This document shows positions 36,853-45,420 of a stretch of 64,000 nucleotides of DNA, piece by piece. The DNA comes from Halorubrum sp. JWXQ-INN 858 (GTDB lineage Archaea > Halobacteriota > Halobacteria > Halobacteriales > Haloferacaceae): NCBI RefSeq assembly GCF_009806985.1, contig NZ_WUAX01000011.1, positions 310,001 through 374,000 on the forward strand. The letters are read 5' to 3'. Under the pieces are notes generated by a model. That model saw only the letters and a list, made by a program, of their open reading frames with translations. It was not told the origin of the DNA and ran no database searches. The stretch's first letter is position 1. Each line of letters begins with the position of its first letter. Both the position numbers and the translations under genes were made by a program.

Positions 36853-38256
36853 TCAGGACCCGTCCAGCAGCGCCCGGGCGTCGGCGAGGAGAGCGGTCGC
36901 GTCCGCCTCGGTTTCCCCCTCGGCCGTCACCCGGATCAGCGGCTGGGTGCCGCTGGCGCGGACGAGGAACCAGCCGGCGTCGGTGTCGACCCGGACGCCG
37001 TCGAGCGTCGACGGGTCGTCGTACGCCTCCGCCGCCCGCTCGGCGACGCGGGCCATCACGGCGCGTTTGTCCCCGTCGTCGACCGCGACGCTCTCGCGAA
37101 CGATGGGGTACGTCGGGACCGCGTCGACGCGCTCCGACAGCGGGCGCTCGGCGGCGAGCGCGGCCAGCCGGACCGCCGCGAGCGGCCCGTCCGGACACAG
37201 CGTCCCCGCGGGCCAGATCCACGCGCCGCTCGGCTCGCCGCCGAAGACGACGCCCGGCTCCGTCACCGCCTCGGCGACGTAGGTGTCGCCGACCCGCGTC
37301 CGCACGACGTCGCCGCCGACCGCCCGCAGGTGCTCCCTGACCGCCCGACTCGTGTCGATCGGCACCGCCACCGTCGGGCCCGGACCGTCGTCGGGTTGCC
37401 CCCCATGCGCCGGACTCGCAGCCTCGACCGCGTGCCGCGCGAACACCGCCAGCAGGTCGTCGCCCGACACGAACCGGCCGCGGTCGTCGACCGCCATCGT
37501 CCGGTCGGCGTCGCCGTCGTGGGCGATCCCGAGGTCCGCGCCCGTCGCCCCGACCAGGGCGGTGAGGCTCGAACACGTCTCGGCGGTGGGCTCGCTCGGC
37601 CGGCCGGGGAAGCGCCCGTCCGGCTGTGCGTTCAGCGTCTCGACGCGGCAGCCGAGCGCGACGAGCGCGTCGGCCGTGAGCCCGCCCGCGCCGTTCCCCA
37701 CGTCGACGATCACGTCGAGGTCGAGATCAGTTTCGGCGCCACCCCCGACGTCCGCCTTGGCGTCGGCGTCAGCACCGCCATCGACCGCCTCGAGCAGCGC
37801 CGCGCGGTGAGCGTCCGCCGCGCCGTCCCAGCGGGACTCCGACCCCATGTCGGCCGCACCGACGAGGTCGGGTGTGCCCGCCTCCAGCCGCTCCGTAACC
37901 GCCTCGCGCTGGCGCTCGCGGTACGCCTGCCCGTTCGGGTTCCACAGCTTGAAGCCGTTGTCCGGGGGCGGGTTGTGCGAGGCGGTCACGGCGACGCCGA
38001 CGTCGGCCCCCCGCGACCCGACCGCGCGCGCGATCGTCGGCGTCGCGGCGATCCCGAGCCGGACCACGTCGACGCCGACCTCGCGGAACCCGGCCGAGAG
38101 GGCGTCCCCGAGCGGGATACCGCTCGCTCGCGGGTCGCGGCCGACGACTGCACGCGAGACGTCGGCGTCGGACCCGACCGCGCGGCCGAGCCGAAGCCCC
38201 AACGCGGCCGTCACCTCCTCCCCGACCGGACCGCGGATGCCGCTCGTTCCGAACAT
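36853..38256 (-). CDS. glmM: Phosphoglucosamine mutase
   Basis: This 467-residue member of the alpha-D-phosphohexomutase family has MFGTSGIRGPV at the start, TASHNP (91-96, phosphoserine S93), the metal loop DGDADR (D247, D249, D251), GGEPSG for sugar binding and RASGTQPLIRV for phosphate. Close relatives include PgmA-type mutases, but the neighbouring glmS and glmU favour glucosamine-6-phosphate to glucosamine-1-phosphate. An acidic insert near 160-178 (GGADADAKADVGGG) is unusual. A TATA-like GGTTAAC lies about 26-32 bp before the ATG. Confidence 0.92.
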   Translation of the reverse strand: MFGTSGIRGPVGEEVTAALGLRLGRAVGSDADVSRAVVGRDPRASGIPLGDALSAGFREVGVDVVRLGIAATPTIARAVGSRGADVGVAVTASHNPPPDNGFKLWNPNGQAYRERQREAVTERLEAGTPDLVGAADMGSESRWDGAADAHRAALLEAVDGGADADAKADVGGGAETDLDLDVIVDVGNGAGGLTADALVALGCRVETLNAQPDGRFPGRPSEPTAETCSSLTALVGATGADLGIAHDGDADRTMAVDDRGRFVSGDDLLAVFARHAVEAASPAHGGQPDDGPGPTVAVPIDTSRAVREHLRAVGGDVVRTRVGDTYVAEAVTEPGVVFGGEPSGAWIWPAGTLCPDGPLAAVRLAALAAERPLSERVDAVPTYPIVRESVAVDDGDKRAVMARVAERAAEAYDDPSTLDGVRVDTDAGWFLVRASGTQPLIRVTAEGETEADATALLADARALLDGS

Positions 38257-38432
38257 GACGGATCGGTGTCGCGCCGTGACCGTTAACCTTCTCCCCCGAC
38301 CGGGGATCGGGCGCGGTCCGTGAGCCGCGGTTCGCGAGTCCTGGTTCGTCGGTCGCGAACCGCCGTCCGTGATCCCGGAACGCCAGCGCCGATCCCGGAA
38401 GCGATTAGTGGCGACCGCCCGGTTGCCGACCC

Positions 38433-39653
38433 ATGCAAACAGTCGTGCTCGCCGCGGGGCAGGGGACCCGTATGCGACCGCTGACGGACCGCCGGCCGAA
38501 GCCGACCCTCCCGGTCGCCGGGCGGCCGCTCGTCGAACACGCGATGGACGCCGCGGTCGACGCGGGGGCCACCTCCTTCGTCGTCGTCGTCGGCTACGAG
38601 GCCGACGCCGTCCGCGACCGCTTCGGCGACGCTCACCGTGGCGTCGACGTCGAGTACGTGGTCCAGGAGCGACAGCGCGGCACGGCCGACGCGGTTCGGC
38701 GGGCAGTCCCCGCGCTCGCGGACGCCCCGTTCGCCGTCCTCAACGGCGACGGGCTGTACGACGCCCCCTCGCTGCGCGAGCTGTTCGCGGGCGGCCCCGC
38801 CGTCGGGAGCTACCGCGTGGACGACCCGCGCGCGTACGGCGTGCTCGAAACCGAGGGCGACCGCGTCGTCGGCGTCGTCGAGAAGCCCGACGACCCGCCG
38901 TCGGACCTCATCAACGCCGGCGTCTACGTCTTCCCCGCCGCGGCCGCCGACTGGACCGACGTCCCGGCGACCGAGCGCGGCGAGTTCGAGCTGACCGACG
39001 TGCTCGAGCGGGCCTGCCGCGAGCGGACCGTCCGGGCCGTCCCGTTCGAGCGCTGGCTCGACGTCGGCCGGCCGTGGGAGCTGCTGGCCGCCAACGAGTG
39101 GAAGGTCCCCGAGGCGGTCGCGGAGGCCGTCGCCGACGCGGACGCGGACGAGGTTCGTATCGACGGAACCGTCCGCGAGGGCGCGACGCTCCGAGGCCCC
39201 GTCTTCGTCGCCGAGGGCGCGACCGTCCGCGAGGGCGTCACGATCGAGGGCCCCGCCTACCTCGACGCGGGCGCGACCGTCGGCCCGAACGCGTACGTGC
39301 GCGGCGTCACCTACCTCGGCGAGGGTGCCTCGGTGGGCCACGCCGTCGAGGTGAAAAACAGCGTGCTCTGTGCGGGCGCGACCGTCGGCCACCAGAGCTA
39401 CGTCGGCGACAGCGTGCTCGGGCGGGACGTCAACTTCGGGGCGGGAACGAACGTCGCGAACCTCAGACACGACGGCGAACCCGTCCGGTTCCGGGTGAAA
39501 GGCGAGTCGACGTCGACGGGGCGCCGGAAGTTCGGCGTCGTCTGCGGCGACGACGCCCGGACCGGGATCGACACGAGCCTCAACGCCGGCGTGTCGCTGG
39601 CGACCGGCGCGCGGACGCGTCCCGGGGAGACGGTATTGCGGGACGTGGAGTGA
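38433..39653 (+). CDS. glmU: Bifunctional GlmU-type uridylyltransferase/acetyltransferase
   Basis: This 406-residue protein has MQTVVLAAGQGTRMRPLT and RRPKPTLPV, then LNGDG, EKPDDPPSDLINAGVYVF and a WLDVGRPWELL-like end of the nucleotidyltransferase domain. A left-handed beta-helix (about 235-400) with repeated isoleucine/valine-glycine hexapeptides follows, ending in GTNVANLRHD and RKFGVVCGDDARTGIDTSLNAGV. In archaeal and bacterial GlmU enzymes this makes GlcNAc-1-phosphate and then UDP-GlcNAc. It is divergent from glmM. The ATG at 38433 is preceded by a TATA-like GATTAGTGG about 25 bp upstream. Confidence 0.93.
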   Translation: MQTVVLAAGQGTRMRPLTDRRPKPTLPVAGRPLVEHAMDAAVDAGATSFVVVVGYEADAVRDRFGDAHRGVDVEYVVQERQRGTADAVRRAVPALADAPFAVLNGDGLYDAPSLRELFAGGPAVGSYRVDDPRAYGVLETEGDRVVGVVEKPDDPPSDLINAGVYVFPAAAADWTDVPATERGEFELTDVLERACRERTVRAVPFERWLDVGRPWELLAANEWKVPEAVAEAVADADADEVRIDGTVREGATLRGPVFVAEGATVREGVTIEGPAYLDAGATVGPNAYVRGVTYLGEGASVGHAVEVKNSVLCAGATVGHQSYVGDSVLGRDVNFGAGTNVANLRHDGEPVRFRVKGESTSTGRRKFGVVCGDDARTGIDTSLNAGVSLATGARTRPGETVLRDVE

Positions 39654-39669
39654 CCACCGTCGCGTCGTT

Positions 39670-40122
39670 CTACGGCGACTCGATCGGGGCCTCCAGGTCG
39701 GTCGGCCGGGCCGCCCGGTAGAAGCGCGCGTATCGGGAGAGCACGCGCCAGCAGCCCACCGCGATCGCCGCGCCGAGGGCGTTGACCGCCATGTCCGCGA
39801 CGTCGAACGTCCGCGAGGGGATCGTCGCCTGCAGGAGTTCGATCGCCGCGCCGTAGCCGAACGCGACGACGAAGACGAGAACGAGCACCTGCCGGTCCGT
39901 GCGCGGCGAGTCGTGGAGCGCGTACGCGAGCGTGGCCGCCAACCCGCCGTACGCCAGGAAGTGGAGCCAGTCGGAGAAGGGGATCAACCCGAGCGGGCCG
40001 GTTCGGAACGTGCCCGACCCCGGCGGCGTCAGGATCGAGTAGTAGAGGATCGTGCCGGCGACCGCGAGCACGACCCCCCAACGGAGCGGCTTCGGTACGA
40101 GCGGGAGACGGAGCCGACGCAT
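39670..40122 (-). CDS. VanZ-like membrane protein
   Basis: This 150-residue protein has four membrane helices, with PLGLIPFSDWLHFLAYGGL, then YGAAIELLQA and an RTFDVADMAVNALGA segment. These are the marks of VanZ-like proteins, including the acidic E-L-Q and DxxxN positions. Their biochemical role is not known. The family occurs beside cell-wall and polysaccharide genes in many bacteria and archaea, which fits this neighbourhood. The ATG at 40122 is chosen from within a much longer low-complexity open frame. It ends 16 bp from the end of glmU, convergent with it. Confidence 0.85.
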   Translation of the reverse strand: MRRLRLPLVPKPLRWGVVLAVAGTILYYSILTPPGSGTFRTGPLGLIPFSDWLHFLAYGGLAATLAYALHDSPRTDRQVLVLVFVVAFGYGAAIELLQATIPSRTFDVADMAVNALGAAIAVGCWRVLSRYARFYRAARPTDLEAPIESP

Positions 40123-40226
40123 ACCGCGGCGGTCGCGCGTCGGTACCGAAAAGGTGTCGCAGTCGGCCCGAACGCAAACACCGACGCCCGTTACACGACT
40201 GACCCCGTCCGCGCTCCCCCGCCGCC

Positions 40227-41723
40227 TCAGTCGTCGGTCGTCTCCGGGACGGACCCCTCGCGTGCGTCCGCGTCGCCGTCCCCGGAGTCCTCGATGACCG
40301 CCTCGGTCCACGTCCCCCGCAGGAACCACCCCACGCCGACGACGAAGGAGGCGACCGCCGCGGCCGCGTACGCCCACCAGAGCCCCGCAACGCCCCAATC
40401 GAGCCCGGTGTAGCCGACGTCGACGGCCGGCACCGAGACGGGGCCGACCGCGAACCCGCCGACGGTCACGGCCACGGCCCCGAACGCGAGCACCGCCGCG
40501 AGCGGGATCCGGAACACCCACCGCGACAGCATCGACAGCGCCATCGCGGCCTTCGTGTGGCCCGCCCCGCGGAACGCCCCCTGAATCACCATCAGGCCGC
40601 CGAAGAACGCCCACGACAGCGCGACGATCCGCAGGAAGACGACTCCCTCCGCGATCGTCGCCGGGTCGTCGATGAAGACGCCGATCGCGGGCGCGGGGAA
40701 CAGCCACACCAGCCCGCCGGCGACGCCCAACAGCCCCATCGTCGCGAGCGTCGCGACCCGGGCGACGGCGACCGCCCGCTCCGGCGCGCCCGCCCCGAGG
40801 TTCTGGCCGACCCCGGTCGCCGTCGCCTGCCCGACCGCGCCCGCGACCGTCCACGAGACGGACATCAGCCGGACGCCGATCCCGTACGCCGCGGTCGCCG
40901 CCGGGCCGAAGCGCGCGACCAGCGCCGCCATCGCGACCGCCGCGAACGACCGCGCCCAGCCGTCGATCGTCGCGGGGTAGCCGACGTCGATCAGCTTCCG
41001 GAGGATCTCGGGATCCGGTCGGAGGTCACGCAGGTGTAGCTGGACCCCCCAGTCGCCCTTCACCAGGATCCAGATCCCGATCGCGGTCGCGAACAGGCGG
41101 GCGATGAGCGTCGCGACCGCGGCCCCCTGCGTGCCGAGCGCCGGGAACGGCCCCCACCCGAGGATGAAGAACGGGTCGATGACGATGTTGAGCCCCGCCG
41201 ACACCGCGACGAGCCACATCGCCGTCTTCGTGTCGCCCGCGCCCTGTAACGACGACCGGAAGGCGAAAAAGAGGAACGTGAGCGGCAGCGTGAGGAAGAT
41301 CACTTCGATGTACGCGAGCGCCTCGACGAAGACGGCGTCTCGCGCGCCGATCCAGAACAACAGCCAGTGACGCGTCGCGAACCCGAGGATGGCGAGCGCG
41401 ACGGAGACGACCGTCGCGAGCAGACACGTCTGGGCGACGATCGCGTCCGCCCGCCGGTCGTTGCCCGCGCCGACGTGCTGGCTGACGAGCGCGATCGTCG
41501 CCGCCGTCAGCCCCATCGCCGTGGAGACGAACAGCCACGACAGCGGGAACATCAACGAGACGGCCGCGACCGCCTCGGTGCTCACCCGTCCCACCCAGAA
41601 CATGTCCGCGAGGTTGTACAGCGTCTGGAGGAGGTTCCCGAGCACCAGCGGCCACGCGAGGTGGAACAGCCGCGGCGGGATCGCTCCCGTCGTCATGTCG
41701 ATCCGGGCGTCGTCGTTACCCAC
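40227..41723 (-). CDS. MATE family efflux transporter
   Basis: This 498-residue protein has twelve membrane helices in two similar halves, as in NorM/DinF transporters. It starts IPPRLFHLAWPLVLGNLLQTLYN, has QHVGAGNDRRA after helix 2, FAFRSSLQGAGDTKTAM, and the matching second-half QNLGAGAPERA and GAFRGAGHTKAAM. It should export organic cations or drugs using a sodium or proton gradient; sodium is plausible in a halophile. The longest start is a GTG at 41723; an in-frame ATG at 41696 is equally possible. The acidic C-terminal tail faces the cytoplasm. Confidence 0.93.
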   Translation of the reverse strand: MGNDDARIDMTTGAIPPRLFHLAWPLVLGNLLQTLYNLADMFWVGRVSTEAVAAVSLMFPLSWLFVSTAMGLTAATIALVSQHVGAGNDRRADAIVAQTCLLATVVSVALAILGFATRHWLLFWIGARDAVFVEALAYIEVIFLTLPLTFLFFAFRSSLQGAGDTKTAMWLVAVSAGLNIVIDPFFILGWGPFPALGTQGAAVATLIARLFATAIGIWILVKGDWGVQLHLRDLRPDPEILRKLIDVGYPATIDGWARSFAAVAMAALVARFGPAATAAYGIGVRLMSVSWTVAGAVGQATATGVGQNLGAGAPERAVAVARVATLATMGLLGVAGGLVWLFPAPAIGVFIDDPATIAEGVVFLRIVALSWAFFGGLMVIQGAFRGAGHTKAAMALSMLSRWVFRIPLAAVLAFGAVAVTVGGFAVGPVSVPAVDVGYTGLDWGVAGLWWAYAAAAVASFVVGVGWFLRGTWTEAVIEDSGDGDADAREGSVPETTDD

Positions 41724-41890
41724 GGGTCACCCGCCCCCCGTGTCCGGCGTCGCGTCGTCGCATCGTTGAGTCGTCGAGTCGTCGCCCTCGCACCGTCGCC
41801 TTCGCTCCCTCCCAGCCATCGCCTTCGCTCCCTCCCAGCCGTCGCCCCAGTGCCGCGGGAGCGACGGTCGCCCGTCCCGTCACCGTCCCG

Positions 41891-42547
41891 TCACCGCCCC
41901 AAGCGCCGCACGTCCGCGACGTCGAGCAGGGTCTCGTCCGGGTCCAGTGCGGTCCGGTACGCCGCCCGCGCGACCGTCTCCACGGCGAGCGGCCGCGACT
42001 CCCCGAGCCGCTCGGCCAGCGGCGGGACCGACGCGACGAGCCGGAAAAGGGCGTTGACGGGCCTCGGGAAGTGCGTCTGTCCGGGCCCGTACACCGGCCC
42101 CGGGCGGAGCGTTACGGCGTCGAAATCGAGCCCCGCGATCGACGCCTCCGCGCGCCGTTTCGCGATCAAGTACGCGCCCCGGACGCCCGGCGGCTTCACC
42201 GCCGACGAGAGGAAGACGAACGTCCCGACGCCCGCGCGCTCGGCCTCCAGCGCCGTGATCACCGCCGCGTCGCCGTTCGTCCGCTCGAACGTGACGCCCT
42301 CGGTCGGGGCCTCCGTCAGGGTCCCGACCGAGTGGACGACCGCGTCGACGCCGTCGAGCCGGTCACGCCAGACGTTCGGGCGGAAGAGGTCGGCGCTCGT
42401 CCACGACACTCGATCCGTCCACGGCGCGTCGACGTCGGGGCGACCCCGACGCGAGACGCTCCGGACGTCGTGGCCGTCACGGACCGCCATCCGGCACACC
42501 GACCGCCCGATGAACCCGCTGCCGCCGACGACGAGGAGGGTAGCCAT
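41891..42547 (-). CDS. Atypical SDR / NAD(P)-binding protein (NDUFA9-like)
   Basis: This 218-residue protein has MATLLVVGGSGFIGRSV (dinucleotide loop), VSRRGRP after the second strand, VHSVGTL, FLSSAVKPPGVRGAYLIAKRRAE and LRPGPVYGPGQ. This is the pattern of atypical SDRs related to complex I accessory subunit NDUFA9 and to NmrA. The active-site Tyr-x-x-x-Lys is present as YLIAK. The substrate is unknown. The ATG at 42547 matches the family start; the open frame extends further but with poor composition. It lies divergent from the M20 peptidase. Confidence 0.85.
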   Translation of the reverse strand: MATLLVVGGSGFIGRSVCRMAVRDGHDVRSVSRRGRPDVDAPWTDRVSWTSADLFRPNVWRDRLDGVDAVVHSVGTLTEAPTEGVTFERTNGDAAVITALEAERAGVGTFVFLSSAVKPPGVRGAYLIAKRRAEASIAGLDFDAVTLRPGPVYGPGQTHFPRPVNALFRLVASVPPLAERLGESRPLAVETVARAAYRTALDPDETLLDVADVRRLGR

Positions 42548-42747
42548 GTCCGGGCGTTCGGCCCGGAACGCCCTTGTCGTTTCGGTCGACTCCCGACCCG
42601 GCGGCGGTCGGGCGACGCGAACGTCCTCCCGACGCGGTCTCCGATCCCGATGCGAACACCGTGCGATACGCATACCGGTCGACACGAACACCGGCCGACC
42701 GTGCCGGCACCACAAACCCGAGGGCCCACCCCGGCGTCGGTGCAGGC

Positions 42748-44166
42748 ATGCCGACCGACGCGCTCGCGACGACGATAGACGACCGCCTCGACGACTACCG
42801 CGACCGACTGTTCGAGCTGCTCGCCCAGCCGAGCGTCTCGACGACCGGGGAGGGGATGGACGACGCCGCCGACCTCGTCGTCGAGACGCTCGCCGACGCC
42901 GGGCTCGACGCCCGCGCCATCGAGACGAGCCGCTACCCGGTCGTGTACGCGGAACGCGGCCCGACCGACGGCTCCGGGGCGGCGGACGGGGACACCCAGG
43001 ACGACGTCCCGACGGTGCTGTTTTACGGCCACTACGACGTCCAGCCGCCGGGCGACGACGACGAGTGGGAGTCGCCCGCCTTCGAGCCGACGATCCGCGA
43101 CGGCTCGATCTACGCGCGCGGGGCCGGCGACAACAAGGGGCAGTTCGCGGCGCACGCGTTCGCGGTCGACGCCCTGCTCGCCGCCGACGCCTTCCCGGAC
43201 GTCGAGGTGAAGCTGGTGGTCGAGGGCGGCGAGGAGAGCGGTAGCGACGGGCTCCGCGAGTACCTCCGGTCCCAGCCGGCCGAACTCGCCGACGTCGACC
43301 TCGTCTACGTCGCCGACGGCCCGCGACACGCGGTCGCGAACGCCGACGGCGTCCGCGAGGGGAAGCCGACGCTGATCTACGGCAACCGAGGGGTGCTCTC
43401 GGTCGAGCTCGACCACCGCACCGCGAACACCGACCTCCACTCGGGCAACTTCGGCGGGCCGGTGCCCGCGGCGACCAACGAGCTCGTCGAGGCGCTGTCG
43501 TCGATGCGGGCGGCCGACGGCGACGAGGTCGTCGTCGACGGCTTCCACGACGGGATCGAGGTGACGGAGGCGGACCGCGAGCTCGTCGCGGCCATCCCCG
43601 ACGACGCCGAGTCGATCGCGGCGGAGCTCGAGTTGACCCACTTCGCGAGCGAGCGCCCCTACTACGAGCGGCTGCTCACGCGGCCGACGCTGACGATCAA
43701 CGGGCTCTCCGGCGGCTACCAGGGCGAGGGAACGAAGACGGTGCTGCCCGCGGTCGCGTCGGCGAAGTTCGACTGTCGGCTCGTCCCCGGACAGGACCCG
43801 GACGCGGTCTTCGAGGCGATCGAGACGCACCTCGACGCGGTGAACCCCGACGTCGAGGCGACGAAACACAGCACGTTCCCGCCGATGAAGACCCCGGTGG
43901 ACACGCCAGCGGCCGACCCGGTCGATCGCGCGCTCGAGACGGTGTGGGGCGAGTCGCCGATCGAACTCCCCGTCCTCGGCGGCAGCCTCCCGGCGGCGTA
44001 CTTCCGCGAGGTCGACGCGCTCGCCGACGTCCCCGTGCTCGTCGTCCCCTACGCCAACCACGACCAGGGGAACCACTCGCCGAACGAACACCTCGACGTC
44101 GACTGCTTCGAGAACGGCGTCCGGACGAGCGCCCGCGTGATCGAGGCGGTCGCGGAGGACCTGTAA
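42748..44166 (+). CDS. M20 family metallopeptidase (dipeptidase-like)
   Basis: This 472-residue zinc peptidase has FYGHYDVQPPGD (zinc His and catalytic Asp), RGAGDNKGQ (bridging Asp), VEGGEESGSDG (catalytic Glu and zinc Glu) and a C-terminal NHDQGNHSPNEH box. An inserted lid domain at about residues 215-390 carries GNRGVLSVELDHRTANTDLHSGNFGG, typical of the CNDP/DapE-like subgroup that hydrolyses dipeptides. It should act in the cytoplasm. The ATG at 42748 lies within a longer open frame; sequence upstream is not protein-like. Confidence 0.93.
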   Translation: MPTDALATTIDDRLDDYRDRLFELLAQPSVSTTGEGMDDAADLVVETLADAGLDARAIETSRYPVVYAERGPTDGSGAADGDTQDDVPTVLFYGHYDVQPPGDDDEWESPAFEPTIRDGSIYARGAGDNKGQFAAHAFAVDALLAADAFPDVEVKLVVEGGEESGSDGLREYLRSQPAELADVDLVYVADGPRHAVANADGVREGKPTLIYGNRGVLSVELDHRTANTDLHSGNFGGPVPAATNELVEALSSMRAADGDEVVVDGFHDGIEVTEADRELVAAIPDDAESIAAELELTHFASERPYYERLLTRPTLTINGLSGGYQGEGTKTVLPAVASAKFDCRLVPGQDPDAVFEAIETHLDAVNPDVEATKHSTFPPMKTPVDTPAADPVDRALETVWGESPIELPVLGGSLPAAYFREVDALADVPVLVVPYANHDQGNHSPNEHLDVDCFENGVRTSARVIEAVAEDL

Positions 44167-44246
44167 CGGCCGTCGACCGACTCGTTTTTCGCGATTCGCC
44201 GACCCGCTCCTCCCGCCGCACCGACCCGTCCCTCTCGGCCCCTTCG

Positions 44247-45230
44247 CTACTCCTCCCGATCCGTGCGGTCCGTCGGCGGGAAGAGGCTCTCCGCGAGGTA
44301 CGCCGAGACGGTCCAATTGGGCGCGTCGACGACCTGGCTCACCTTCAGGTCGACCGCCGCCGAACAGAGGATGTACGCCTCCGCCCGCGTGAGCCCTCGC
44401 TCCTCGTGGAGGTAGTCGATCATGTGGCGGATCGCCAGCCTCGTCGCCTCCATCAGGTCGTCGGCGATCCCGGTCGTCCCGTACATCCGTTCGTCGTGAC
44501 CGGTCGGCGTGAACGGCCCGTTCGTCTCGAACCGCGGCTGGTCGATCGCCATGTCCGTCTGCACGGAGAGGCGCGCGGTGACGAACATCGGCGCTTCGAT
44601 ACCCGTCAGACACACCTCGCCGTCGCCCTGTGCGCCGTGACAGTCGCCGACGCTGAACAGCGCGCCCGCGACCTCGACGGGGAGGTACACCGTCGACCCG
44701 GCCGTGAAGTGTTTGACGTCCATGTTGCCCCCGACGCGCCGCGGCGGGGTCGTGCTGTGTTCGCCGTCCGCCGCGGGCGCGACGCCGACGACGCCCGGAA
44801 ACGGGTCGAGCGGCACCTCGATCCCGTTCACGAACCGGCCTACGTCACCCTCGAGGTCCCACACGTGGATCCCCGGCTCCGGGAACTCCTCGGGGAGCAG
44901 ACCCTGCCCCGACTCGCCCGGCGGGAAGTAGCTCACGCCGAAGCCCTTGTGTTGGAACGCGAGGAGGTCGACCTGCAGGACGTCGCCCGGCTCCGCGCCC
45001 GCGACGGCGACGGGGCCCGTCAGTGGGTGTCCGGCCGACGACCGGTTCGCCAGGTCCGCGACCGTCGATTCGGCGTCGAGCGAGCCGTTCGGCGCGCCAC
45101 GACACTCGAAGCGGACGACGTCGCCCGACTCCACCGTGAGGGCGGGATCGAGCGAGTTGTCCCAGATCCCGAGGTGGACGTTCTCGTCGCGGTCGCTGAG
45201 GCGGTGATCGACGGTGGGCGTGGATGCCAT
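44247..45230 (-). CDS. Acetamidase/formamidase family amidase
   Basis: This 327-residue protein follows the FmdA/AmdA fold: HLGIWDNSLDPALTVESGDVV near the N-terminus, GPVAVAGAEPGDVLQVDLL, GGNMDVKHFTAGSTVYLPV with the conserved N-x-D, then FSVGDCHGAQGDGEVC (Cys-His dyad and metal Asp/Glu) and a C-terminal ILCSAAVDLKVSQVVD. It should release ammonia from formamide or acetamide. It lies divergent from the nuo operon's upstream neighbours and has no linked amide transporter. The ATG at 45230 fits the family. Confidence 0.92.
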   Translation of the reverse strand: MASTPTVDHRLSDRDENVHLGIWDNSLDPALTVESGDVVRFECRGAPNGSLDAESTVADLANRSSAGHPLTGPVAVAGAEPGDVLQVDLLAFQHKGFGVSYFPPGESGQGLLPEEFPEPGIHVWDLEGDVGRFVNGIEVPLDPFPGVVGVAPAADGEHSTTPPRRVGGNMDVKHFTAGSTVYLPVEVAGALFSVGDCHGAQGDGEVCLTGIEAPMFVTARLSVQTDMAIDQPRFETNGPFTPTGHDERMYGTTGIADDLMEATRLAIRHMIDYLHEERGLTRAEAYILCSAAVDLKVSQVVDAPNWTVSAYLAESLFPPTDRTDREE

Positions 45231-45420
45231 ACCGCTACCCTCTCCGCGGACGTGTTAAATCCTCTCGGTCGGGCGACTCCGACGCGAACGGACGGGGAGC
45301 GACGGACGAGATATCTCGAAAAACGAAGTACGGAAGCCCGAACCGAAAGCCGTCGGACCCGAAGCGCACGGGCCCGCGTTAGCACCGCACGGATCCGCGG
45401 TGAAACCGCCCGGGGCCGCG

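Noticed and set aside
42316..44613. A 765-codon minus-strand frame opposite the M20 peptidase
   Set aside because: It is a composition shadow of the peptidase; Arg/Val/Asp-rich with no motif.
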